A stretch of 64,000 nt of DNA. It comes from DASQUK01 sp046726215. GTDB taxonomy: Bacteria; Actinomycetota; Acidimicrobiia; Acidimicrobiales; VFJN01. The notes under the pieces were generated by a model, which saw only the letters and a list, made by a program, of their open reading frames with translations, was not told the DNA's origin and did no database searches. This document shows positions 1-8,398 of the stretch, in pieces. The stretch covers positions 1 through 64,000 of the forward strand of contig JBKPAA010000060.1 in NCBI GenBank assembly GCA_046726215.1, in the 5' to 3' direction. The stretch's first letter is position 1, and every line of letters begins with the position of its first letter. The translations under genes and the position numbers were made by a program.

Positions 1-2622
1 ATAGCAACGCAGGTAGTCGGAGTACAGCGCGATGTCGACGGGAGTGCGGACGCCTGACGTCAGGATCGCCGTCCCCGCGTAGTCGAGGAGCACGCCGGCG
101 GCATCCCGGTCGCCCCGCAGGACCGCGAGTGCCGCCAACACGACGACGACCGAGGTCATCACGCCCGGCGTGGCCGGCACGGCGTTGTCTTCGAGCAGGT
201 CGCGCAGGAAGTCGAGGGCTTCGGCGTGGCGACCGTGTTGGCCCAACTCGAGGGCATAGGGCAACGACGTGTACAGCGCCCATGCCCACAGGCCACTCCG
301 CTCGTAGGAACGCGACCGCTCGAGGACATCGGTGGCGACAACCAGGGCCTCCTCGTGCTCACCCCTGAGGTGGTGCACCCCGGCGAGAAGCGCCAGGCAC
401 ACGACGGACATGTCCCCGCCGGGTACGACGTCGACGGATCCCTGCTCCAGTGCGTCGACCGCGCCATCGAGATCTTCGAGCAGCACGCGCGCCTGGCCGA
501 GCCAGAACCAGGCCAGGCCGCGGCTCAACGGTTCCGGCGCCAACTCGACCGCCTTGCGTCCCAGCCGCTCGGCCGCGGCGGCGTCATGCTGGTCCTTGCT
601 GAAAAAGCCCCGCAGGCCGTGGTTGAGGCACAGCAGACCGTGGGCGAGCGACGACCAGACACCGGGTCGCTCGTCGGCGGCGACGGCCCGGCGGGCGAGC
701 TCCCCGTCGCCGGCCTCGATGGCGAGGACCGCAACGTGAGCGGCGACAGTCAGCACGCGAACCTGGTGCTCGGCATCGAGGTCACCGAGCCCTTCCAGCG
801 CCGCCGTCAACCAGCGGCGCCCCTCGTCGATGTCACCGATCCAGATGCGATTCATGGTGCTTGCCAGTCGGCCGACGAGATCCCACCGGGCCTGCCGCCC
901 CGACCATGTGAGCGCTGCGCGCAGGTTGTGCTGTTCGCGGCGGATCGCGCCGTTCGCGTCGAGGTAGGTGAGCTCGGGCGGGATCGCCTCCACCCACGCC
1001 AGGAAGTGCTCGCGGTGGCGGTCCCGGGCCAGCGTCTCCTCACCGGCCGCGACCAGCTTCTCCTGGGCATAGGCCCGCACGGTCTCGAGCATCCGATAGC
1101 GCCTGTCGGTGCCATCGTCCTCGGTGACGACCAGCGACTTCCGAAGCAGTGACGGCAGCGGCTCGAGCCCGGCTGGTTCCCCGCACACGGCGATCGCCGC
1201 GTGCAGCGTGAAGCTGCCCGGGAACGCCGAGAGCCGCCGGAAGACGGTCCGTTCGTCGTCGGTCAGCAGCGTGTGGCTCCAGTCGAGCGCTCCCTGGAGT
1301 GATCGCTGGCGGCTGGGTTGCCGGCGGCCGCCTGCGGAGACGCGCATCCGGTCACCGAGATGCTCGACGAGCTGGCGCGGCGAGAACTGCGGTACCTGCG
1401 ACGCTGCGAGCTCTATGGCCAACGGGATGCCGTCGAGCCTCCGGCAGATCTCGGCGATGTCGGACACGTTCAGCGCGGACATCACGAAGTCCGGGCGAAC
1501 CGCGCCGGCGCGCTCACAGAACAGTTGCACGGCATCGGAGATCTCGGACAGGTCGTCGCCGGGTAGGGGCAGGGGGTCAACCGGGTGGACCTGCTCGCCC
1601 TGCAGGTCCAGCGCCTCGCGGCTCGTCGCCAACACCGACACGGCCGGGCAGCGCTCGAGAATCTCGTCGACGAGCGCAGCGCACGCGTCGATCACGTGCT
1701 CGCAGTTGTCAACCACCAACAGGACCTCACGCGTCGACAGGAAGTCGACGAGCTCACTAGCCGGCTGCCCCGAGGCGGTCCCCAGTGACATGCGGGGGAA
1801 CCCGACGGCGGCCGCCACCGCGCTGGCCACGACCTCCGGATCCGATACCGGTGCAAGATCGCCGAAGAAGACGCCGTCCGGGAACCGCTCGAGCAGGCCC
1901 GACGCCGCCTTGATTGCGAGTCGCGTCTTGCCGCACCCGCCGACCCCGGTCAACGTGACCAGGCGGCGAACCTCGAGCTGCTTTCTGATGGCGGCGACGT
2001 CCACGTCCCGGCCGACGAAGCGTGTTCGGTCCGTCGGCAGGTTCTGTCGCACCGCGAGCGTGCGAAGCGGTGGAAAGTCGGCGCGTAGCTCGCGGTGCCC
2101 GAGCTGGAAGACCCGTTCGGCACGGGCGACGTCCCGGAGGCGGTGGAGCCCGAGATCGGTCCGGACGATCTCGGCGGTCAGGTCCGCCAGGCGGGCCTCG
2201 GTCGATTGCGAGCACACGATCTGCCCCGGATGGGCGGCGGCGCGGAGCCGTGCGCACCGGTTCGGCGCCGCTCCGTAGTAGTCGCCGTCGCGCAACTCGA
2301 CCTCTCCGCTGTAGATGGCCGCCCGAACGCGGACGGCCGCACCGTCCGGCCATGCGTCGCGGTCCAGGGCCCGCTGTATCTCGACCCCCGCCCTCGCCGC
2401 CCCGCATGCGTCCGCGAACACCGAGAAGGTGGAATCGCCCTCGCCCTTGCTCCGGATCAGCACGCCGCCCTCGTCGCGCACGCAAGCGCCGATCACCCCC
2501 TCGTGCCGCTCCATGGCGGCACCGGCGATGTCGGGCCGCTCCTCCCACATCCGCGTCGACCCGGCGACGTCGGTCATGAGGAAGGTGACCTCACCGACTG
2601 GCAGAGGCCGGTTCCCGCCCAG
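1..2622 (-). CDS. Cyclase-domain / STAND ATPase transcriptional regulator (C-terminus beyond window)
   Basis: Open on the minus strand through position 1, so about 870 residues are present and the C-terminus is missing. The order is a class III adenylate/guanylate-cyclase domain with both metal-site aspartates (in FLMTDVAGST and EGDSTFSVF), a P-loop GVGGCGKT near residue 215-225, winged-helix-type ATPase segments (YRMLETVRAYAQEKL), then helical TPR-like repeats to the edge. Related proteins, including the one at 26605, end in a LuxR HTH; whether this one does cannot be seen. ATG at 2577 would cut into the first cyclase strand, so the start must lie upstream. A perfect AAGGAGG at 2628-2634 sits five bases before an in-frame CTG at 2622; GTG at 2715 is the alternative. 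Divergent from the hydrolase at 2798. Confidence 0.85.
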   Translation of the reverse strand, partial: MGGNRPLPVGEVTFLMTDVAGSTRMWEERPDIAGAAMERHEGVIGACVRDEGGVLIRSKGEGDSTFSVFADACGAARAGVEIQRALDRDAWPDGAAVRVRAAIYSGEVELRDGDYYGAAPNRCARLRAAAHPGQIVCSQSTEARLADLTAEIVRTDLGLHRLRDVARAERVFQLGHRELRADFPPLRTLAVRQNLPTDRTRFVGRDVDVAAIRKQLEVRRLVTLTGVGGCGKTRLAIKAASGLLERFPDGVFFGDLAPVSDPEVVASAVAAAVGFPRMSLGTASGQPASELVDFLSTREVLLVVDNCEHVIDACAALVDEILERCPAVSVLATSREALDLQGEQVHPVDPLPLPGDDLSEISDAVQLFCERAGAVRPDFVMSALNVSDIAEICRRLDGIPLAIELAASQVPQFSPRQLVEHLGDRMRVSAGGRRQPSRQRSLQGALDWSHTLLTDDERTVFRRLSAFPGSFTLHAAIAVCGEPAGLEPLPSLLRKSLVVTEDDGTDRRYRMLETVRAYAQEKLVAAGEETLARDRHREHFLAWVEAIPPELTYLDANGAIRREQHNLRAALTWSGRQARWDLVGRLASTMNRIWIGDIDEGRRWLTAALEGLGDLDAEHQVRVLTVAAHVAVLAIEAGDGELARRAVAADERPGVWSSLAHGLLCLNHGLRGFFSKDQHDAAAAERLGRKAVELAPEPLSRGLAWFWLGQARVLLEDLDGAVDALEQGSVDVVPGGDMSVVCLALLAGVHHLRGEHEEALVVATDVLERSRSYERSGLWAWALYTSLPYALELGQHGRHAEALDFLRDLLEDNAVPATPGVMTSVVVVLAALAVLRGDRDAAGVLLDYAGTAILTSGVRTPVDIALYSDYLRCY

Positions 2623-2797
2623 GACGCCCTCCTTCTCGACAACCGGGCGCCGCCCGCCCGAGTCGTGCTCGGAACCGTAACCGCCGACGAGGTATCGGCG
2701 ATGCGCGGGCCGCACCGGCGTGGCTGGTCAGTTCGCCCGCCGTCGCGCATGTGCGCCTCGCAGGGACGGCGACGTAGGCACGAAATAGCCTTCGGCC

Positions 2798-3577
2798 ATG
2801 GCCTATGTCGACGTTCAGGGCGTCCACACCTACTACGAGGAGCACGGGTCGGGCGATCCCCTCCTCCTCCTGCACGGCGGCATGGCCGACGCCGACAGCT
2901 TCCGGCAGCAGACCCCGGAGTTTGCCGGGCGCTACCGGGTGGTCGTTCCCGAACGGCGTGGCCACGGACGAACGGCCGACGTCGACGGGCCCATCACGTA
3001 CGACCTGATGGCCGACGACATGATCGCTTTCATCGACACCCTCGACATCGGCCCGGCGCACCTCGTGGGCTGGAGCGACGGCGGCAACGTCGGGCTACTG
3101 GTCGCCATCAAGCGCCCGGACCTCGTACGCAGGCTTGCCGCCCTGGGGTCGAACTTCAGCGCCGCGGGCCTGACGCCGGAGGCCGCGGCGGCGTTCAGCC
3201 CGGACACCGCTACATCGGTCATCCCCGCCATGCGGGAGATGTGGAAGGCGAGCGCCGTCGACGCCGAGCGGTTCGACGTCGTCCTCGAGAAGATGGTCCG
3301 CTGCTGGAACGACTACGCAATATCGCCCCACGACCTCGCACGGATCGCGGCGCCGACGCTGGTGATGGTGGGCGACGACGACATCACGAGCCTCGAGCAC
3401 ACGATCGCCCTCTACGAGGCGATCCCCGATGCCCAGCTGGCGGTCATCCCGGGCGCCTCTCACCTGGCACCGCTGGAGAAGCCCGGGCTGGTCAACCGGC
3501 TCGTCCTCGACTTCCTGGCCACCGACGGACCGCCCGCCACGCTCATGCCGCTACGGCGGCGCAACGCCAGCGGTTGA
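2798..3577 (+). CDS. Alpha/beta hydrolase
   Basis: 259 residues, the usual size for a single-domain alpha/beta-hydrolase. Visible family features are the oxyanion-hole HGG near residue 26-28, the nucleophile elbow GWSDGG at 91-96 with Ser93, an aspartate in VGDDD near 191-195 and His222 in PGASH. The probable role is cytosolic hydrolysis of an ester, lactone or C-C bond; the substrate cannot be told. No signal peptide and no strong Shine-Dalgarno sequence before the ATG. It stands alone, divergent from the regulator at 2622. The frame stays open for 26 codons after the stop (see next entry). Confidence 0.85.
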   Translation: MAYVDVQGVHTYYEEHGSGDPLLLLHGGMADADSFRQQTPEFAGRYRVVVPERRGHGRTADVDGPITYDLMADDMIAFIDTLDIGPAHLVGWSDGGNVGLLVAIKRPDLVRRLAALGSNFSAAGLTPEAAAAFSPDTATSVIPAMREMWKASAVDAERFDVVLEKMVRCWNDYAISPHDLARIAAPTLVMVGDDDITSLEHTIALYEAIPDAQLAVIPGASHLAPLEKPGLVNRLVLDFLATDGPPATLMPLRRRNASG

Positions 3578-3658
3578 CGCATCTCACACCTCGATGCCAA
3601 GCACAGCGCCCGCTACGACCTGGCCGCGGTCTACGAGAAGGTGATGGAAGCCGCCTGA
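3578..3658 (+). other. In-frame open tail after the hydrolase stop
   Basis: Directly after the TGA at 3575-3577 the same frame stays open for 26 codons and reads like ordinary protein (HSARYDLAAVYEKVMEAA before the next TGA). It has no start codon of its own. It could be a former C-terminus, the remnant of another gene, or chance in GC-rich DNA. I do not recognise the family. Confidence 0.25.
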
Positions 3659-3728
3659 ATGGCGCCTCGCCGCCGGCGCCGATCGGCCGGGCAGGGAACC
3701 ACCAAGCCGCCTCCGCCGTCATGGCGGC

Positions 3729-5093
3729 ATGCTGCTGTCACCCCCGCGGCAACCGGTCCACCCGAACCCGCCGGCCCGCGACGCCCGCCTTCGGTACCTC
3801 CTGGAGACCGCCGGCGGTGTCCCCTTGGTCTCTCCGCCCGCGGCTCGCACCTCGGTGCGCCGCCGGGTTGCGGTGCTCCGCCGGCGGCGGCGGGTGCGCC
3901 GCGCGCTGGGCTCCGGCACCCTGGCGGCGGGCATCGTCGCCGGCAGCCTCCACGCCCGCATCGACGGGCATGGGGGCTCCGCGGCCCCACGCCCGGCGTC
4001 ATCCTCGGCTCCACAGGGCGGGCCGCCGCCCGGCCGCCCGGCGCGCCCACCCGCCGCCGTGCCGCCCGGGTCGAGCTGGAGCCGGGATCCCCGAGAGGGA
4101 GTCGACCGTGAGGCCGCCGATCCCGGCGCGCTGTACGCCGACGGTCGCGTCCACGTCTACACCACCTCGGCCATCCACTGCGTGCGCGGGACGTGCCGGG
4201 ACTATCGGGTCCCTCGCTTCTCCAGCGCCGACCTGGCGTTGCCGGGGCAGCTCGACGCCGACGCCATGCCCACCCGGCCCGATTGGGTCGCGGCCAGCGA
4301 CGACGCCATCTGGGCGCCGGCGGCGGCGCGGATCGGCGGCCGCTACGTCCTCTACTTTGCGGCCACGTCCCGCGAGTCGGGGGACGCCGCCGTCAAGTGC
4401 CTCGGAGCCGCGGTCTCGGTAGTACCCGAGGGGCCATTCGTCCCCCTCCCCGACCCGCTTCGCTGCACGCCCGGCTACTGGAGCATCGACCCCTACCCGG
4501 TCACCGACGGACACCGCTGGTACCTGCTCTGGCGCCAGGACGACGGCGCCAACGTCACCGGCCGGATCGTCGTGGCCCCGCTGGGTCCGGGTGGCCTCAC
4601 CCTCGACGACCCGCCGACGACGTTGCTCGTCGGTGCGTTCCCATGGGAGGAGGGCTATCCCCAGGGCACCCCGGGCATCGGCCCGATCGAGAACCCGGCC
4701 ATGGTGCGCCATCCCGCCACCGACGAGTGGCTGCTCGCGTGGTCTGCCAACCGCTGGGAGACGCAGAACTACGCGACGGGCCTCGCCGTGTGTGCGGGAC
4801 CGCTCGGGCCCTGCCGGCGGGTCGGAGGCGCGGCCCCTTGGCTCCGCACCAGCTCGGACCCGGGCATCGCCACCAGTGCACGCCTGGGGGGCGCCGGAGG
4901 GCTGTCGTTCGTTGTCGGGCCGGGCAAGCGGCTGTACTCCCTGCTGCACGCCTATCGTGATGGCGGCCACGCCCCGGGAGCACCGCGGGTGGCCTGGGCC
5001 TTCCGGGTCGAACCCTCGGGAACGCCCGCTGGCTACCGATTGGTCGAGATCGGCCGGAACCATTCCGCCGAGGCGTCCGTCAATGAGTCATGA
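3729..5093 (+). CDS. GH43-like beta-propeller protein, membrane anchored
   Basis: 454 residues. From about residue 120 the sequence looks like a five-bladed GH43/GH62-type fold, with WAPAAARIGGRYVLYF, YWSIDPYPV and a GPIENPAMV-like segment, i.e. repeated Trp/Asp-Pro loops typical of glycosidases acting on arabinan or xylan. Catalysis is not proven, as I cannot assign all three carboxylates. The first 80 residues hold an Arg-rich stretch and a hydrophobic segment (LGSGTLAAGIVAGSL), so the propeller is probably exported and anchored, followed by a Pro/Ala linker. Its stop overlaps the sigma-factor start by four bases (ATGA), so it is the first gene of a coupled three-gene operon. The start at 3729 is only the first plausible ATG. 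Confidence 0.7.
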   Translation: MLLSPPRQPVHPNPPARDARLRYLLETAGGVPLVSPPAARTSVRRRVAVLRRRRRVRRALGSGTLAAGIVAGSLHARIDGHGGSAAPRPASSSAPQGGPPPGRPARPPAAVPPGSSWSRDPREGVDREAADPGALYADGRVHVYTTSAIHCVRGTCRDYRVPRFSSADLALPGQLDADAMPTRPDWVAASDDAIWAPAAARIGGRYVLYFAATSRESGDAAVKCLGAAVSVVPEGPFVPLPDPLRCTPGYWSIDPYPVTDGHRWYLLWRQDDGANVTGRIVVAPLGPGGLTLDDPPTTLLVGAFPWEEGYPQGTPGIGPIENPAMVRHPATDEWLLAWSANRWETQNYATGLAVCAGPLGPCRRVGGAAPWLRTSSDPGIATSARLGGAGGLSFVVGPGKRLYSLLHAYRDGGHAPGAPRVAWAFRVEPSGTPAGYRLVEIGRNHSAEASVNES

Positions 5094-5620
5094 GCATCAC
5101 AGGCGGTGCGCTCGCGGGGGCGCAGCTCCGGGCAGGGGAGGGGGCAGACGAACCCATGCCGGTCGAGGCGGCGGCGACCACGTTCGAGGACCTGTTCCGC
5201 AGCCGGTACGAACCGATGGTCCGGGTGGCCTTCCTGCTCGTCGGATCGCGTGCCGAGGCCGAGGACGTGGTCCAGGACGCCTTCGCCCGCATCGAGCTGC
5301 GGTGGGCCCGGCTCGACAACCCCGAGGGCTACCTGCGCCGGTGTGTTGTCAACCGGAGCCGCGACATGCTGCGGCGCCGCCGCGTCGAGCAGCGTTTCCG
5401 CCTGCTGCACCGGCAGGACAACGCGAGCGAGCTGGAGGCCGACGAACTGGGAGACGCCCTGGCCACGCTGGCCCCCAGGCGCCGCGCCGCAGTGGTGCTC
5501 CGCTACTACGCCGGCCTGCGGGAACGGGAGATCGCCGAGATCCTGCGGGTCCGACCCGGCACCGTGAAATCCATGTTGCATCGGGCCCTGGCCCAGCTCC
5601 GTGAGGTGATCGAGCTATGA
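5090..5620 (+). CDS. SigE-family ECF RNA polymerase sigma factor
   Basis: 176 residues with region 2 (FRSRYEPMVRVAFLLVG, then EAEDVVQDAFARI) and region 4 (LAPRRRAAVVLRYYAGLRE, then VRPGTVKSMLHRALAQL). This is the short SASP/SigE-like ECF type common in actinobacteria, which redirects RNA polymerase to a small regulon. ATG 5090 overlaps the previous stop (ATGA) and fits translational coupling; ATG 5156 (MPVEAAATTFEDLF) would give a more typical N-terminus. The gene overlaps the next one by four bases. The following membrane protein is the likely anti-sigma partner, and the GH43-like protein upstream may be a regulated surface target. Confidence 0.9.
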   Translation: MSITGGALAGAQLRAGEGADEPMPVEAAATTFEDLFRSRYEPMVRVAFLLVGSRAEAEDVVQDAFARIELRWARLDNPEGYLRRCVVNRSRDMLRRRRVEQRFRLLHRQDNASELEADELGDALATLAPRRRAAVVLRYYAGLREREIAEILRVRPGTVKSMLHRALAQLREVIEL

Positions 5621-6693
5621 CCCCGCCGCCGTTGGAAGATCGCCTGAACCGGCTGGCCGACCAACTGGCCGCGCCCGCAACCTCCGACGCGAGGCGGGCC
5701 ATCGGGCGGCGGGCCGGCACGCTCCGTCGCCGCCGGCAGGTGGGCCGGGCGGTCGGGAGCGGGGTGCTGCTCCTGCTTGTCGTGGCCGGTGCCGTGGCGC
5801 TGCGGCTCGACGACCCCGCCGACGTCGAGATCGAGCCCGCGGGTCCCGCCGCGGGCTCGCTCCCGGCGCTGACCGCCGACGGCTGGACGATCGTCACGGC
5901 CGAGGACGCGGCCACGACGCCGGCCGCGGGCGAGCCCTACGACCCGGCCTCGGGTTCGCTGCAGGTGTTCCGCCGGCCCGACGATCTCGCCGGCCCGAGC
6001 TTGTTCCTCCATCACGAGGTGGCGTCGGACGCAATCGCGGCGGACGCGGGCACACAGCCGGTGGGGATCGCCGGCTCCGAGGGATACCTCCAGCAGACGG
6101 GACCCGAGAGCTTCATCGTCCGCTGGGCGCCACCGCGGAGCGACAGCCATGCCTACCTCGAGGCGCGGGGCTTCGCCCGGGACGAGGTGATCCAGTTCGC
6201 CAACGGCCTCCAGCTGAAGGACGACAACATCCAGTATCCGCCGGCGCCGGACGTACAGCTCGGGTTCGTCGCCACCATGCTGCCCAAGGGCATCCAGGAG
6301 GACCCGGTGAGCCGGGCCGACCCGGGCCGAACGGCGGTCCGCCGGTTGGTCGTCGAGCGCGCCTCGGCGGCCGCCGAGGTCGCGATCGACGATCGGGGCG
6401 AAGCCGCCTTCGAGGCGTACCTGGGCCAGCTGCTGGCGAGCGGCGGCGACGTCGAGCGGGTCTCGGTGATGGATCACCCGGCGGTGCTGGTCGACGGCCC
6501 GAACAGCGGACGGTGGTCCATCGTCTGGCGGCAGACCGACGAGGCAACGGTGGTCGCATCGCTCTCCGGTATGAGCCGTTCGTCCGTGGATGACTTCGTC
6601 GGCGACCTCCGGGCGATATCCGACGACGACTGGCGGGCCCTGGTCGCCGGCCACGAAGAAGGAGACCGGCGCCAGGTGGTCACCGGCTCGTAG
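5617..6693 (+). CDS. Single-pass membrane protein, probable anti-sigma partner
   Basis: 358 residues. An Arg-rich cytoplasmic N-terminus of about 40 residues is followed by one membrane segment (GSGVLLLLVVAGAVAL, about residues 47-62) and a large extracytoplasmic domain of unknown family. This topology and the ATGA coupling to the sigma factor suggest an anti-sigma role; no zinc-binding HxxxCxxC motif is seen, so this is inference. The N-terminal Arg-rich/membrane stretch resembles that of the GH43-like protein two genes upstream. The last seven codons lie inside a repeat element shared with the exporter gene ending at 52106. Confidence 0.75.
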   Translation: MTPPPLEDRLNRLADQLAAPATSDARRAIGRRAGTLRRRRQVGRAVGSGVLLLLVVAGAVALRLDDPADVEIEPAGPAAGSLPALTADGWTIVTAEDAATTPAAGEPYDPASGSLQVFRRPDDLAGPSLFLHHEVASDAIAADAGTQPVGIAGSEGYLQQTGPESFIVRWAPPRSDSHAYLEARGFARDEVIQFANGLQLKDDNIQYPPAPDVQLGFVATMLPKGIQEDPVSRADPGRTAVRRLVVERASAAAEVAIDDRGEAAFEAYLGQLLASGGDVERVSVMDHPAVLVDGPNSGRWSIVWRQTDEATVVASLSGMSRSSVDDFVGDLRAISDDDWRALVAGHEEGDRRQVVTGS

Positions 6694-6789
6694 CCGCGCC
6701 GCTCACGACCGCGAACGCGGTTCCTGGCGCCGGCGTGGTTGGTGGGCAACCACTTCGGCGCCAGGAACGCTTGGTCGGCTCGCGGGTCA
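6674..6789. repeat. Nested palindromic repeat element, copy A
   Basis: About 115 bp, closely matching 52087-52203. It starts inside the upstream gene (AGGTGGTCACC) and includes the TAG stop and CCGCG. It then holds a perfect 12-bp outer stem (6720-6731 with 6757-6768, GTTCCTGGCGCC) enclosing a 7-bp inner stem (GTGGTTG 6735-6741 with CAACCAC 6747-6753) around a GTGGG loop. There is no T-tract, so it is not a standard intrinsic terminator, though it lies between convergent genes. Confidence 0.8.
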
Positions 6790-6823
6790 GGCTCCACGCA
6801 CCCGTGGCGCGACCAGCCTTGCC

Positions 6824-7399
6824 TTACCAGCGGTGGGCGACGTCGATCAGCAGGCGGGAGCCTGCGCCAGGACCAGCCACGCTGAACACCCGGAACGGCA
6901 GCCGGGCACGTACGCCGAGCCCGATCTGTGTCTGCCCCTCGAAGGTGCCGTCGAACGCCACCTGCCGGAAGGTCGAGAAGCCGGCCACGTTGACGGCGTG
7001 GGCGGCACTGGCCGGCCTGTAGGTCGGCCTGCCGTCATCATCGACGGCTCGTGCATGCACGACGACCGAAAGGTCGGCCGCACCGGCGAGCGGGATCGGC
7101 CGGTCCGAGGGATCGCTCGTGAACTGGCTGACGTAGCGCACCTGGTAGCCGTTGCCGTCCACACCCGGCATGCCAAGACTGCGCGGCCCGAGGTCGATCA
7201 CGAGCCGGTCGAAACACGCGTGGCGCCCCGCCCGTAGGTTCGTGATGTTCGCCGACGTGTAGTGGGACTCCTGCCTGGGCAATGAGCCCCAGCGGATGCC
7301 GCAGTAGGGAGCGGCCGTGCTGCGGGCCGCAGCGGGAAGCGCAACCGCGGTGAGCAGAGCCAGCGCCGCCACCGCCAAGACCGAGAACCTCCGCATCAC
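6824..7399 (-). CDS. Secreted AMIN-like domain protein
   Basis: 191 residues with a clear signal peptide (MMRRFSVLAVAALALLTAVA, cleavage probably near the PAAARS site). The mature part matches the actinobacterial AMIN-like layout: CFDRLVIDLG, then GYQVRYV, DLSVVVHARA, FDGTFEGQTQIGLGVR and a final RLLIDVAHRW. The fold is expected to bind the cell wall or another extracellular partner; no enzyme domain is attached. It is a single gene on the minus strand, convergent with the sigma operon; copy A of the palindromic element lies between them. Confidence 0.75.
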   Translation of the reverse strand: MMRRFSVLAVAALALLTAVALPAAARSTAAPYCGIRWGSLPRQESHYTSANITNLRAGRHACFDRLVIDLGPRSLGMPGVDGNGYQVRYVSQFTSDPSDRPIPLAGAADLSVVVHARAVDDDGRPTYRPASAAHAVNVAGFSTFRQVAFDGTFEGQTQIGLGVRARLPFRVFSVAGPGAGSRLLIDVAHRW

Positions 7400-7537
7400 C
7401 AGACCTCCTTGCCGTCCCCGTCCGCCAGGGACGCGCCCATACAGACGCCGACCCCGGCGGATTGGAGGACAGGCCGGGCAAATCTGGTCGGAAGCGACTC
7501 GCGCTGAGCCGCCGGCGATGGAGCTGATGCGGCGGGA

Positions 7538-8398
7538 TCAGGTCGTTGCGGCGACCAGCGATCGCTGGAAGCGCAGCGATCGCTCGATGCGGAGCAACGC
7601 CCACCCGATGATGATCAGGAGGAGCCCGATCCCGAACGCGAACGCGGCCACGCCGAACGCGACGACTGAGGTGTACAGCGAGGCCCGCAGGAACGACGCG
7701 GTAACGGCGGTTTCCCGCCGGGGGTCGTCACGCTCGAGCTGGGCGTAGGTGAGGCCGTCGGTCTCGTCGCGCGCGTGCTCGTTGATGATGTCGGCCTGGG
7801 CATAGGCGGTCAAAGGACCATCGACCTTCTCGCCGCCGAAGTGATCGGCGTCCTCGGAGACGGTGATCTTCTCGTCGGAGAGCTGGTCGCGCACGACGAA
7901 CCACGTGAATGCGCCGGCGGCCAGGAGGATGACTCCCCCCAACATGACGACGACGCCCAGCAGGCGCAGGTGTCCGGTTCGGGGCGGCTTTGCCGCGGCC
8001 GGGGCCGGCTCCGAGGTCGTCACGGCCGGAGGTGGTTCGTAGGCCGCCTCCGCCGGGTGTGCCTCGGCGCTTGCCCTGGCAGGAACCGGTTCAGTCGCAG
8101 CCGGAGTTGGTTCGGCCCACGTCTCGGCCGCAGCCGGCTCGGCGCGCGTCTCGGCCGCGGGTGGCTCGGCCGGAGGCGGCTCGGCCGGAGGCGGCTCGGC
8201 GCTCGGTTCGGCCGGAGGCGGCTCGGCGCTCGGTTCGGCCGGAGGCGGCTCGGCGCTTACCTCGGCCGCGGGTGGCTCGGCCGGAGGCGGCTCGGCGCTT
8301 CCCTCGGCCGGAGGTGGCTCGGAACTCGCCGGGGGCGGTTCGGGGCTCCTCTCGTTGTCCGGCGGATCTGCTTCGGGCGGAGATGAGTCAGGCGGCAT
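7538..8398 (-). CDS. Pro/Glu-rich membrane protein of the type mislabelled LigA
   Basis: 286 residues. The first half is low-complexity Pro/Ala/Glu with tandem AEPPPAEPSAEPPPAEP units. Two membrane helices follow (LLGVVVMLGGVILLAAGAF, and FGVAAFAFGIGLLLIIIGWA near the C-terminus). The segment between them (DEKITVSEDADHFGGEKVDG, AYAQADIINEHA, FLRASLYTSVVAFG) is the hallmark of a small actinobacterial membrane family often annotated, wrongly, as aromatic ring-opening dioxygenase LigA. Function unknown. The cytoplasmic Pro-rich arm may bind partners. Confidence 0.7.
   Translation of the reverse strand: MPPDSSPPEADPPDNERSPEPPPASSEPPPAEGSAEPPPAEPPAAEVSAEPPPAEPSAEPPPAEPSAEPPPAEPPPAEPPAAETRAEPAAAETWAEPTPAATEPVPARASAEAHPAEAAYEPPPAVTTSEPAPAAAKPPRTGHLRLLGVVVMLGGVILLAAGAFTWFVVRDQLSDEKITVSEDADHFGGEKVDGPLTAYAQADIINEHARDETDGLTYAQLERDDPRRETAVTASFLRASLYTSVVAFGVAAFAFGIGLLLIIIGWALLRIERSLRFQRSLVAATT
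8150..8335. repeat. 27-bp-based tandem repeat encoding the Pro/Glu arm
   Basis: Several imperfect copies of a unit close to cggccggaggcggctcggcg encode the AEPPPAEPS repeats of the protein above. Some units are partial (18 bp) and two are near-identical 27-bp copies, a pattern typical of slippage. Confidence 0.75.

Noticed and set aside
2095..4422. 775-codon plus-strand open frame
   Set aside because: It runs antisense to the regulator and out of frame across the hydrolase; its translation is Arg/Pro-rich GC shadow.
7538..8398. Aromatic ring-opening dioxygenase LigA
   Set aside because: That label is common for this family, but the protein is a Pro-rich two-helix membrane protein with no dioxygenase motif.
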